From NCBI GenBank assembly GCA_021783515.1, contig JAJXTV010000005.1, positions 53,652 through 117,651 of the forward strand: a stretch of DNA of 64,000 nt. The letters run 5' to 3'. The stretch's first letter is position 1. Every line of letters begins with the position of its first letter. The notes under the pieces were generated by a model. It was not told the DNA's origin. It worked only from the letters and a program-made list of their open reading frames with translations, and did not search any database. The DNA is from Nitrospirota bacterium (GTDB lineage: Bacteria > Nitrospirota > Thermodesulfovibrionia > Thermodesulfovibrionales > UBA6898). This document shows positions 17,129 through 25,450 of this stretch, piece by piece. The position numbers were made by a program, and so were the translations under genes.

Positions 17129-18676
17129 TCAGTGCATCCCCGCCGGCGCCTCGCCCCGCCCCTTTTTCATCAGAAAAACAAGAGGCAGAATGCAGAACAT
17201 GAATATGCTCAGCAACCCGAAGGCGTCGTTAAAGGACATCATGGACGCCTCGCGGATCAGCCTGCCGTAAATCGCCCCCGCCCCCGCCTGTCCGCTCACT
17301 GCGGAAGCAAGGCCGGCCTGCTGCATGGCAGAGGAAGACTGATGAAGCGCAATCTGCATCCCCCGGTCGAACTGGCTCAGATGACCGGCTAGGTAGGTCT
17401 GATGTACCTGCGCCCTCCTGGCGATCATCGTCGTCACAAAGGCGACCCCGAAACTCCCGCCGAGGTTCCTCAGCAGGTTGTAGATCGAGGTCGCGTTGCC
17501 CATGTCCTCCCTGCTTATGCTCGACATCGTCATCGTTGTAAGGGGAATAAAGAGGAAGCCCATCCCGATGCCCAGGACGAGTCGGGGCCAGATGATCGTT
17601 GCGAAGTCCGCCAGCAGGTTGAACTGGGACATCAGATGGGTCGAATACGCAGCGACGAGAATGCCGAAGCCGAGCAGAAACCTCGGGTTGGTCTTGGTCA
17701 CTAGCCTTCCGGCAACCGGCATCGCGATCAGCGTCGCCACCCCTCCCGGGCCGAGCACCATTCCCGCCAGCGTCGCGTTATAGCCCATCAGCGTCTGGAG
17801 ATAGATCGGCAGCAATACGATGCTGCCGAAAAGGTTGAAGAAGGCGAAAAACATCACCATGTTGCCCGTGCTGAACGAAACGTTTTTGAAGGTCTTGAGG
17901 TTCATAATAGGGTGCTCGGCAAAGAAATGCTCGACGATCAGGAAAAGGATGAGCGATATTCCGGCGACGAGACTCAGCACCGTAATGGACCCGGAGGAGA
18001 ACCAGTCCTCCCTCTGTCCCTTGTCAAGGACTATCTGGAGGCTGCCGAGACCGACGCTCAGAAACGCGAGACCCCAGTAATCGATCTTCATCTTCATGCG
18101 CTGCATATAGTGGGGGTTCTCGATAAAGAAGATCACCATAAGGATGGACACCACGCCGATCGGGATGTTGATGAAGAATATCCAGTGCCACGACCAATTG
18201 TCCGTAATCCACCCCCCCAGCAGCGGGCCGATGATCGGTCCGAACATGATGCCCACCCCGAAGAGGGCCATCGCCATGCCGTGCTGCTTGCGCGGGAACG
18301 TCTCAAGGAGGATCGCCTGGGAGATCGGCTGCATCGCCCCTCCCCCTATCCCCTGCAGTATCCGAAAGACGATGAGGCTCTGCAGATTCCACGACATGCC
18401 GCAGAGAAACGAGCTCGCCGTAAAAAGCACTATCGAGAAGATGAGATAGCTTTTCCTGCCGAACAGCCTGCTCAGCCAGCCGGTCATCGGGATGATGATT
18501 GCGTTCGAGACGAGATACGAGGTGATCGTCCAGGTCGACTCGTCGATGCCGGCAGACAGACTACCCCGGATGTGGTCGAGCGACACGTTCACGACCGACG
18601 TGTCGATGATCTCGATCAGCGTCGGGAGCATGACGGTGAGGGCGATGATCCACTTGCTGATCTTTCCTTCGCTCAC
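17129..18676 (-). CDS. DHA2-family multidrug MFS transporter (EmrB-like)
   Basis: This is a 515-residue inner-membrane drug:proton antiporter with 14 predicted helices, the DHA2 arrangement. Landmarks are IDTSVVNVSLDHI in helix 1 (motif D1 region), GWLSRLFGRKSY (motif A), RILQGIGGGAMQPIS (motif B region) and GPIIGPLLGGWI (motif C, the antiporter motif). The start codon is GTG at 18676; its ribosome-binding site is weak. It follows the EmrA-like adaptor by 70 bp, and with the TolC-like protein it should form a three-part pump. It is the last gene of the operon. Confidence 0.92.
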   Translation of the reverse strand: MSEGKISKWIIALTVMLPTLIEIIDTSVVNVSLDHIRGSLSAGIDESTWTITSYLVSNAIIIPMTGWLSRLFGRKSYLIFSIVLFTASSFLCGMSWNLQSLIVFRILQGIGGGAMQPISQAILLETFPRKQHGMAMALFGVGIMFGPIIGPLLGGWITDNWSWHWIFFINIPIGVVSILMVIFFIENPHYMQRMKMKIDYWGLAFLSVGLGSLQIVLDKGQREDWFSSGSITVLSLVAGISLILFLIVEHFFAEHPIMNLKTFKNVSFSTGNMVMFFAFFNLFGSIVLLPIYLQTLMGYNATLAGMVLGPGGVATLIAMPVAGRLVTKTNPRFLLGFGILVAAYSTHLMSQFNLLADFATIIWPRLVLGIGMGFLFIPLTTMTMSSISREDMGNATSIYNLLRNLGGSFGVAFVTTMIARRAQVHQTYLAGHLSQFDRGMQIALHQSSSAMQQAGLASAVSGQAGAGAIYGRLIREASMMSFNDAFGLLSIFMFCILPLVFLMKKGRGEAPAGMH

Positions 18677-18746
18677 CGGAGGAAACGTCCGATCACGTCC
18701 AATTTACCATCCCGAAAGAAGGGAGTTCACGGTCCGCCCCGCTCCC

Positions 18747-19862
18747 CTATTTTACCTGCACCGTCGGCACCACCGACATGCCCATCCTCAGGACGTGGTC
18801 GCGGTCGGTGCCCTCGTCGAAGACGATCTTCACCGGGACCCTCTGCACGACCTTGACGAAATTCCCCGTCGCGTTTTCGGGCGGAAAGAGCGAAAAGGCG
18901 GAACCCGTGCCTGCCATGATGCTGTCTACCTTCCCGGAGAAGGTCTTCCCCGGATAGGTATCCACCTCTATTTCCACTTTTTGTCCGGGCCTGACCTTTT
19001 CGAGCTGGGTTTCCTTATAATTTGCGGTTACATAAATGCCCGACAGCGGCACGACCGCCATAAGAGGCTGACCGGCCTGGACCTGATTGCCGACCTCCAC
19101 GGACTTTTTCGTGACGTATCCGTCGACAGGCGCGTAAATCGTCGTATACCCGAAAGTGAGCTTTGCGGTGTCCAGAACCGCTTCTTTCTGTTTCACCGTC
19201 GAGGACTGTGTCGTCGCAGCGGCCATTGCCTGCCTTGCCACCGCCTTCTGCGCCTCCAGAGCCACCTCCGCCTGTTTCACCTGCTCGCGGGAGGCCTTCA
19301 CCTGTGCCCGGGAGACGTCGTAGGCCGTCTTCGCCCTGTCGTATTTTTCTCTCGAAACAGCCTCTTTCCCATATAGCGAGTCCGCCCTGCGAAAGTCGAT
19401 CTCCGCCTGTCTCAGATTGGCTTCCTGCAACTGCAGGCCCGCCTTCGCCGCCTCGACTCTCGCCTCCGCCTCGGCCACCATCTTGTTTGAGGCCTCGATC
19501 CCGGCCTCTCTTTCGGCAAACCTCGCTTTTTCCGCATCGAGGGACGAAGCAGCCTCGGTCACCCGCACGTCGTAATCGGCCGGATCGAGCTCCAGAAGGA
19601 CTTCGCCCGCCTTAACGTATTGGTTATCCTTTGCATATATCGCCTTGACCGTGCCGTTCACCTTCGAGGCGATCGTGTGAACATTGCCATTAATAAACGC
19701 GTCGTCGGTAGAGATATGAGCGCTCTTGTACCGCATATAGAAAAATACCGAGAAGGCGCCTACGACGGCCACGATCGCAAAGACGATCAGCGCCCTCCTC
19801 TTCCGTCCCTTCGCGTCGTTCTGGACAGGTTGATTTTGCCCGTTTTGTTTCATCTCATCCAT
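18747..19862 (-). CDS. HlyD/EmrA-family membrane fusion protein
   Basis: This is a 371-residue periplasmic adaptor with one N-terminal membrane helix (about residues 24-44). It has a split lipoyl domain (first half around DAFINGNVHTIASKVNGTVK, second half YAPVDGYVTKKSVEVGNQVQAG), a long alanine-rich coiled-coil hairpin (about 95-210) and a beta-barrel domain. It links the EmrB-like transporter to an outer-membrane channel. The ATG follows GTGAGG. It is separated from the upstream TolC-like gene by 196 bp that carry a REP-like element. Confidence 0.92.
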   Translation of the reverse strand: MDEMKQNGQNQPVQNDAKGRKRRALIVFAIVAVVGAFSVFFYMRYKSAHISTDDAFINGNVHTIASKVNGTVKAIYAKDNQYVKAGEVLLELDPADYDVRVTEAASSLDAEKARFAEREAGIEASNKMVAEAEARVEAAKAGLQLQEANLRQAEIDFRRADSLYGKEAVSREKYDRAKTAYDVSRAQVKASREQVKQAEVALEAQKAVARQAMAAATTQSSTVKQKEAVLDTAKLTFGYTTIYAPVDGYVTKKSVEVGNQVQAGQPLMAVVPLSGIYVTANYKETQLEKVRPGQKVEIEVDTYPGKTFSGKVDSIMAGTGSAFSLFPPENATGNFVKVVQRVPVKIVFDEGTDRDHVLRMGMSVVPTVQVK

Positions 19863-19930
19863 TGTATCCTCACCTCACGTAGCTCTCAGCAAGCTATTCT
19901 TACTCTCAGCAATTAGCCATCAGTCATCAA

Positions 19931-19997
19931 CGCGTCCGGATCTCCGGGTCAAGCCCGGAGATGACGACTTTATAACATCTGAACGATTCCGGACGCG
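19931..19997. repeat. REP/BIME-like nested inverted repeat
   Basis: An outer 9-bp pair (CGCGTCCGG at 19931-19939, CCGGACGCG at 19989-19997) encloses an inner perfect 9-bp hairpin (ATCTCCGGG at 19940-19948, CCCGGAGAT at 19954-19962). The flanking GGAATGAC resembles the common GTCATTCCGG type of extragenic palindrome. It lies in the gap between the TolC-like and EmrA-like genes. Confidence 0.6.
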
Positions 19998-20058
19998 CCG
20001 GAATGACAATCAATAGCCAACAATCCCTTCCCTCCTGCTGAAAGCTGATCGCTCGTCA

Positions 20059-21378
20059 CTATTTATATACCTCAGTCAGGTCCTTTCCGATCGCGTACAT
20101 GACGGCTATCTCGGACTTCGCCAGATCATACACCGACATGAAGTGGTTCGTCTCGGCCACACTCAGCAGCGTGACTGCGTCGAGCACTTCGGTAGCGGTG
20201 CCGACCCCTTCCGTATATCTCACCCTGTTTATCCGCAGATTTTCTTCGGCCTGCCGCACCGCGTCCTTTGTCACGGCCACCCGGTCCCTCGCAGTCCTCG
20301 CATCGAGGATATACCGTTGGACCTCGAGCCTGACCTGATCGACAAGCCTCTTCCGCTGTTCGAGAAGTTTCTCCCTCTCCGCCCCTATCTTCTCCAGCTC
20401 CGCCTTCGTCCTGCCGCCGCTGAAGAGATTTAACCCAACGCCGAGGGTCAAAGACCAGTTGCCCTGAGGGGTCTGATATTCGTTCCGGGTATAATCATAG
20501 CCTCCCGCCGCAAACAGCCTGGGGTAGTACTCCGCCCTCTTCGACTCCTCGTCCAGATCAAGGGACTTCAGGGTTGCATCCGCGATCCTGATCTCCGGGC
20601 GTTCTTTCTCCGCCGCTTCCCACGCCTTTTCGAAACTTCCGACGACCACCTCGCTTTCCGGCAACGGCTCTTTGATATCCGTCACCTCCACACTTGTCGT
20701 AAGAGGTCTGACCAGCGCCTCGTTCAGGCGCGCCGCGTTGATATCCCTGCTCGTCCTTGCCGTCAGAAGCCTCTGGCGCGCATCGGAGAGCCTCACCTGC
20801 GCCTGAAGGAGATCGTTCTTGGTGATCACTCCCTCTTTATACAGATTTTCGGCATCGCGAAGATGCGCCTCGAGCCTCTCCACTTCCTTCTCGCCGACGG
20901 ACACCACCTTTTCGGATTCCAGAAGGTCGAAGTAGGCCAACGCAAAATCGATGGCTACGAGGTTCTTCACCCTGCCCGTATCGAGCTCCTGCGCCTTGAG
21001 TCTCATTACGCTCGATTCGTATCGCGAAGCCGTCTTTTTGAAGTCGTACAGCATCTGGCGCACGCTCACGCCGTACGCGTAGAAATCCTTGTTCGACACA
21101 GGAACGGACTGAGTCCCAAAGATCGCATTCGGCTCGTGGGCCAGCATCGTGCCGCTGACAGAAGCGTCCACCGTCGGGTAGAACCCCGACTTCTCGATCC
21201 GCGTATCCGCCAGAGACATCTTTTCGTCCTTCTGCGAGATCTTCATGAGCCTGCTGTTTTCGGTGGCGAGCCTCAGCCCCTCGGGAAGCGTCAGGACCTC
21301 CGCGGACGCGTAATGAACCTGCAGGGAAAGCATGACCGCGACGCCAAGAAACCCTATCCGTCTTATCCTCTTGCGCAT
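20059..21378 (-). CDS. TolC-family outer-membrane efflux protein
   Basis: This is a 439-residue exported protein with a signal peptide (about residues 1-25) followed by two repeats of long amphipathic helices and short beta strands, as in TolC. Typical segments are LTLPEGLRLATENSRLMKI at the start of the mature protein, IDFALAYFDLLESEKVVSV, and RYTEGVGTATEVLDAVTLL near the end. It should form the trimeric outer-membrane channel used by both the MacAB-like and EmrAB-like pumps encoded around it. The start at 21378 was chosen for the signal peptide; an open frame extends 27 codons upstream into the previous gene. Confidence 0.92.
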   Translation of the reverse strand: MRKRIRRIGFLGVAVMLSLQVHYASAEVLTLPEGLRLATENSRLMKISQKDEKMSLADTRIEKSGFYPTVDASVSGTMLAHEPNAIFGTQSVPVSNKDFYAYGVSVRQMLYDFKKTASRYESSVMRLKAQELDTGRVKNLVAIDFALAYFDLLESEKVVSVGEKEVERLEAHLRDAENLYKEGVITKNDLLQAQVRLSDARQRLLTARTSRDINAARLNEALVRPLTTSVEVTDIKEPLPESEVVVGSFEKAWEAAEKERPEIRIADATLKSLDLDEESKRAEYYPRLFAAGGYDYTRNEYQTPQGNWSLTLGVGLNLFSGGRTKAELEKIGAEREKLLEQRKRLVDQVRLEVQRYILDARTARDRVAVTKDAVRQAEENLRINRVRYTEGVGTATEVLDAVTLLSVAETNHFMSVYDLAKSEIAVMYAIGKDLTEVYK

Positions 21379-21451
21379 GTCCTCCACTCCTGACAATTTC
21401 GTCCGGCGATGCGGAAACGTTCTATCATAGCACGTTATTCCCCCGCCTCTT

Positions 21452-22681
21452 CTACTCATATCGCAGCGCCTCTATGGGGTCGAGCAGCGACGCCTTGTAG
21501 GCCGGATAGAAGCCAAAGAACATACCGACAAGGCCGGAAAAACCGAAGGCCAGGATGATCGCAAACGGAGAGATGATCGTGTCCCACCCGGCCAGCGCGG
21601 AAAGCAGTTCGGATGAGGAGACCCCTACCACGATCCCGGCAATCCCGCCGATCAGGGAGAGAATGAGGGACTCGATGATGAACTGGAGCCTTATGTCCCA
21701 TGTCTTTGCGCCGACCGCCATACGGATGCCGATCTCCCTCGTCCGCTCGGTGACCGAAACGAGCATGATGTTCATGATGCCGATGCCTCCCACCAGGAGA
21801 GACACCGAGGCGATGGCGCCCAGGAGAATCGTCATCATGTTTGCCGACTGCTCCCTCGCCTGAAGGATCTGGGTGATGTTCCTGACCGTAAAATCGTTTT
21901 CCTGATGCGGCCCTATATGGTGCCTCTGTTTCAGCAGGTCCGTGATCTGCCGCTCGGCCGCACTCATGTCAGCAAGCTCCCTTGCCTGCACGTACATTAT
22001 GCGGATCATGCCCGGAAACGCCGTGCCGAACAGCTTTTTCTGTGCGGTCGTCACCGGGACATAAACCGCATCGTCCTGGTCATGCCCCCCCGGGTCCTGT
22101 CCCTTGGCCTCCAGTACGCCCACCACCATAAAGGGCACGTTCTTTATCCTGATCACCTGCCCAACGGGATCGAGCGCGCCAAAGAGGTTGTCGACAACGG
22201 TCTGACCGAGAAGACAGACCTTCGCAGCACTCCTCACCTCCTGGTCGGTAAAGACCCTGCCGGAGTCGATCTTCCACTCCCTTGCGATAAACATATCAGG
22301 CGTGGTCCCGGTAATGCCCGTAGACCAGTTTTGGCTCCCATAGACGACCTGGGCGACCCCGCTCAGGACAGGCGCCACCCGGGCAACGGCCGGGCACTCT
22401 TTCTCCACCGCATCGGCGTCATTGAGCGTAAGGGTTGACTGCGTACCTGCTCCCATCCTCACCCCTCCGGCAGACGTCGCCCCCGGCAGAACCATCAGGA
22501 TATTACTCCCGATGCTCGAAATGAATTCGGATATCTTGTTGCTGGCGGCGGTGCCCACTGCGATCATCGCGATTACCGCCCCGACCCCGATGACGATCCC
22601 CAGCATCGTGAGGGCCGATCGCATCTTGTTCACCCTCAGCGCCCGGAACGATATGCTGACGATAGACGGTATGTTGATCAC
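21452..22681 (-). CDS. MacB-type ABC transporter permease
   Basis: This is a 409-residue membrane protein of the MacB/LolE class. It has one N-terminal helix (about residues 18-45), a large periplasmic MacB_PCD domain (about 46-270) and a C-terminal FtsX domain with three helices (about 285-400), including IGIMNIMLVSVTERTREIGIRMAVGA. It has no ATPase domain of its own; that is encoded by the gene just upstream. The start is GTG, overlapping the end of the ATPase gene by 4 bp behind an AGGAGG site. It should work as a mechanotransmission pump with the MacA-like adaptor and TolC-like channel. Confidence 0.93.
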   Translation of the reverse strand: MINIPSIVSISFRALRVNKMRSALTMLGIVIGVGAVIAMIAVGTAASNKISEFISSIGSNILMVLPGATSAGGVRMGAGTQSTLTLNDADAVEKECPAVARVAPVLSGVAQVVYGSQNWSTGITGTTPDMFIAREWKIDSGRVFTDQEVRSAAKVCLLGQTVVDNLFGALDPVGQVIRIKNVPFMVVGVLEAKGQDPGGHDQDDAVYVPVTTAQKKLFGTAFPGMIRIMYVQARELADMSAAERQITDLLKQRHHIGPHQENDFTVRNITQILQAREQSANMMTILLGAIASVSLLVGGIGIMNIMLVSVTERTREIGIRMAVGAKTWDIRLQFIIESLILSLIGGIAGIVVGVSSSELLSALAGWDTIISPFAIILAFGFSGLVGMFFGFYPAYKASLLDPIEALRYE

Positions 22682-23376
22682 GCCCGATGTCCTCCTGCCG
22701 ACTCGTCGCTTACCACGACACCGTCGCGAAAATATATCCGTCTCTTGCTGTATTCAGCGATATCCCTTTCGTGGGTCACCAGGATGACAGTAATATGTGA
22801 TTCCCCGTTCAGTCTCACAAAAAGTTCCATGATCTCCTCGCTCGTCTTCGTATCGAGGTTTCCGGTAGGCTCGTCAGCCAGGATGATCGGAGCCTTGTTC
22901 ACCATCGCCCGCGCGATCGCCACGCGCTGCTGCTGCCCCCCCGAAAGCTGGTTCGGATGGTGGCGCTCCCGTCCGCCGAGCCCCACCGTGGCAAGGGCCT
23001 CAGCTGCATATTGCCGCCTTTCCTTCGCCGCAACGCCGTCATAGAGCATGGGGAGCTCTACGTTTTCGAGCGCCGACGTCCTCGAAAGAAGGTTGAAGCC
23101 CTGAAAGACGAACCCTATCTTCTTATTTCGTATCGTTGCCAGTTCGTCCCTCTCCATGCGGGCCACGTCGATACCTTCAAGCATATATCTCCCGCTCGTA
23201 GGCCTGTCGAGGCATCCGAGGATGTTCATGAATGTTGATTTGCCCGAGCCCGAAGGCCCCATGATCGCAATAAACTCCCCCTTTTCGATGGCCAGGGAGA
23301 CACTGCTCAGCGCGTTCACCTCAATCTCGCCGAGCCGGTACGTCTTGGTGATCTCGATCGCTTCGATGAGGGCCAT
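22678..23376 (-). CDS. MacB/LolD-type ABC transporter ATP-binding protein
   Basis: This is a 232-residue ATPase with Walker A GPSGSGKST (about residues 40-48), Q-loop FVFQGFNLL, signature LSGGQQQRVAIARA, Walker B IILADEPTGNLD and the switch His in VTHE. These are the sequence features of the MacB/LolD subfamily. It is cytoplasmic and pairs with the permease encoded 4 bp overlapping downstream. The gene begins one base after the MacA-like gene's stop. Confidence 0.95.
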   Translation of the reverse strand: MALIEAIEITKTYRLGEIEVNALSSVSLAIEKGEFIAIMGPSGSGKSTFMNILGCLDRPTSGRYMLEGIDVARMERDELATIRNKKIGFVFQGFNLLSRTSALENVELPMLYDGVAAKERRQYAAEALATVGLGGRERHHPNQLSGGQQQRVAIARAMVNKAPIILADEPTGNLDTKTSEEIMELFVRLNGESHITVILVTHERDIAEYSKRRIYFRDGVVVSDESAGGHRA

Positions 23377-23377
23377 A

Positions 23378-24556
23378 TCAGAAATGCATGCCCGGAGGTC
23401 CGGAACCCTGGTTCTTCTGTTTTCCTGCGGCCTCGATGATGACCTCCTGCCCTTCCTTCAAATCGCCGCCGGCCACTTCGGTAAAATTGCCGTCGGTGGC
23501 CCCGGGCGTGATGGCGACCCGCCGCGGCGCTCCGTCCGCCGGCAGATAAACGCCAACGCTGCTGCCCTGATCGCCGGACTTCTTCCTTCTGGGCTGCGCA
23601 GTCGTCTTCTCGGAAGGCCTGAAACGCAGCGCGGCATTCGGCACCTTTAGCACTGCCGACTTTCGTTCCACGATGATCGAGACGTTTGCGGTCATGCCCG
23701 GCTTCAGTTTCAGGTCCGGATTGCCTACCTCTATCACCACATCATAGGTGACGACGTTCTGCACCGATATCGGCGCGTTTCTCACCTGCGACACCTTCCC
23801 CCTGAAGGTGAGGTCGGGATAGGCGTCCACGGTAAACTCGACGTCCTGGTCTTTCTTGACCTTTCCGATATCCGCCTCGTCCACGCTCGTGTCGATCTGC
23901 ATCTTGGTGAGGTCCTGCGCAATCGTGAACAAAGTCGGGGTCTGAAAACTCGCGGCAACCGTCTGTCCTACATCTACGTTCCGCGAAACAACGGTCCCGT
24001 CCACCGGAGAAACGATCCGGGTATACCTGAGGTTGGTTTCGGCATTCTGCAGCGACGCCTGCGCCTGGTCGACCTGCGCGGCGGATGCCTCGACCTGCGC
24101 CTTTGCCGTTTCGTAATTCGTCTCGGCCGTGTCCAGGTCGCTCCTGGCGATCAGGCCCTTCGCAAATAGTTCCGCGTTTCTTTTTTTCGTCCGGTCCGCG
24201 TCGACCATGGACGCACGGCTCTTGGCAAGGTTCGCCTTCGCCGAGGAAAGATTGGCCCTCTGCTGCGCCACTTGCGCATCGAACAGGGCCGGATCGATCT
24301 GGGCAATCAACTGGCCTTTTTTGACAGGTGAATTGAAATCGGCAAAGATCTGTTTGATCGTGCCCGAAACCTGCGTGCCAACCAGCACGGTAGTTACCGC
24401 GTTCACCGTGCCCGTCGCCGTCACCGTCGTGACGATGTCTCCCCGCGTCACCTTTTCGGTCCTGTACTGGGGGACATTATTCTTCCCACCCGCCAGATAG
24501 AAAACGGCAGCGCCTATTACCACTATTATTGCAATCCCGATCAAAATTTTCTTCAT
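23378..24556 (-). CDS. MacA-like periplasmic adaptor (HlyD family)
   Basis: This is a 392-residue adaptor with an N-terminal membrane helix (about residues 3-22), the two lipoyl half-domains (GTVNAVTTVLVGTQVSGTIK and VSPVDGTVVSRNVDVGQTV), a coiled-coil hairpin (about 90-180), a beta-barrel (about 210-290) and a membrane-proximal domain. It bridges the MacB-like permease and the TolC-like channel. It follows the TetR regulator by 54 bp and precedes the ATPase gene by 1 bp. Confidence 0.93.
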   Translation of the reverse strand: MKKILIGIAIIVVIGAAVFYLAGGKNNVPQYRTEKVTRGDIVTTVTATGTVNAVTTVLVGTQVSGTIKQIFADFNSPVKKGQLIAQIDPALFDAQVAQQRANLSSAKANLAKSRASMVDADRTKKRNAELFAKGLIARSDLDTAETNYETAKAQVEASAAQVDQAQASLQNAETNLRYTRIVSPVDGTVVSRNVDVGQTVAASFQTPTLFTIAQDLTKMQIDTSVDEADIGKVKKDQDVEFTVDAYPDLTFRGKVSQVRNAPISVQNVVTYDVVIEVGNPDLKLKPGMTANVSIIVERKSAVLKVPNAALRFRPSEKTTAQPRRKKSGDQGSSVGVYLPADGAPRRVAITPGATDGNFTEVAGGDLKEGQEVIIEAAGKQKNQGSGPPGMHF

Positions 24557-24610
24557 CGCAATCGTCCTGATCCTTTCGCTCTCATTCCTGCATTGGCAGC
24601 AAGACTGTGA

Positions 24611-25234
24611 TCACTGTGTTTGCTCATCATTTCCGGCCGCTCTCCGTATTGCAGCCGCGGACGTTCCCGAAACAAATATCCCCACATACTCCTTTATCAC
24701 CCCGACCTTGTTTTCGAACCGGTGTTTCTTCCCGGCCATGAACTCCTGCATCGTAAAATACTGGAAAAACATGGCGAGAAACGCCCGGGCGCCGAGTTCC
24801 GGGTCAAACTCCCTCAGTAATCCCTTCTCCTGCATTCCTCGGAAATAGGAGGCAAGGGTCCTGACGATCTCCCCGACCAGGTTCTGCTGGATCTCCTTCA
24901 TCTTTGCCGGGTAGCGCGGAATCTCCGAGTGCATGATCTTGATCAGGTCCCTTCTTTCGGTCAGCCTGTCCAGAAAACGACCCGCGATCTGCGTAAGGGC
25001 ATTCCGATACGACAGGTCCCTCACTTCGGGCAGGAGCCCCTTAAGTGCCGGAAGAAAAGAGTAACTGGCGATCATTTCTTCAAAAAGCCGCTCCTTCGAG
25101 GAGAAATGCCTGAAGAGAGTCAGTTCCGCCACCCCCGCCTTTCTGGCGATCTCCTTGGTCGTAGCTCCGAGGAAGCCCTTTTTCGAAAAAAGGCTGAGGC
25201 TTGCTTCCAGTATTCTTTCTCTCGTGTCACGCAT
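24611..25234 (-). CDS. TetR/AcrR-family transcriptional regulator
   Basis: This is a 207-residue repressor-type protein. The N-terminal helix-turn-helix (about residues 5-52) has RILEASLSLFSKKGF and TTKEIARKAGVAELTLFRHF, typical of TetR/AcrR. The C-terminal helical domain should bind an inducer, such as a drug or lipid. It is the first gene of the efflux operon and is preceded at 11 bp by a 22-bp dyad that probably is its own operator. It would therefore control itself and the six downstream efflux genes. Confidence 0.93.
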   Translation of the reverse strand: MRDTRERILEASLSLFSKKGFLGATTKEIARKAGVAELTLFRHFSSKERLFEEMIASYSFLPALKGLLPEVRDLSYRNALTQIAGRFLDRLTERRDLIKIMHSEIPRYPAKMKEIQQNLVGEIVRTLASYFRGMQEKGLLREFDPELGARAFLAMFFQYFTMQEFMAGKKHRFENKVGVIKEYVGIFVSGTSAAAIRRAAGNDEQTQ

Positions 25235-25244
25235 CGACGTTATT

Positions 25245-25266
25245 AATGTTAGCGCTTACTTACATT
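25245..25266. promoter_or_regulatory. Putative TetR operator dyad
   Basis: Arms AATGTTAG and CTTACATT (7 of 8 bases complementary) are spaced by 6 bp, 11 bp before the TetR start codon. The size and symmetry fit a TetR-family operator. Confidence 0.55.
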
Positions 25267-25347
25267 TTTACTATATGACACTTTCCTTTTTCTTGTCAAT
25301 CGGAATTCTCCGACAACCGGACGGGCCGTCACCCTTTCGGGGGCCGC

Positions 25348-25393
25348 TTGCGGCATGCCGAAAAAAAAAGGTAGAATACCTCATCGATGAGGT
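25348..25393 (+). promoter_or_regulatory. Putative prc promoter with a 16-bp perfect palindrome
   Basis: TTGCGG (25348-25353) and TAGAAT (25372-25377) are spaced by 18 bp. Directly after the -10 lies the perfect palindrome ACCTCATCGATGAGGT (25378-25393), which would cover the transcript start and could be an operator. Confidence 0.45.
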
Positions 25394-25450
25394 GTCGCCG
25401 TTAAATACCTTCGCTTCAGCCATAATCCCGGCGTCTTTTCAACAAGGACG

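Noticed and set aside
18032..18676. Search for tRNA, rRNA or CRISPR arrays across the window
   Set aside because: No T-loop/acceptor patterns, rRNA segments or regularly spaced repeats were noticed here or elsewhere in the window.
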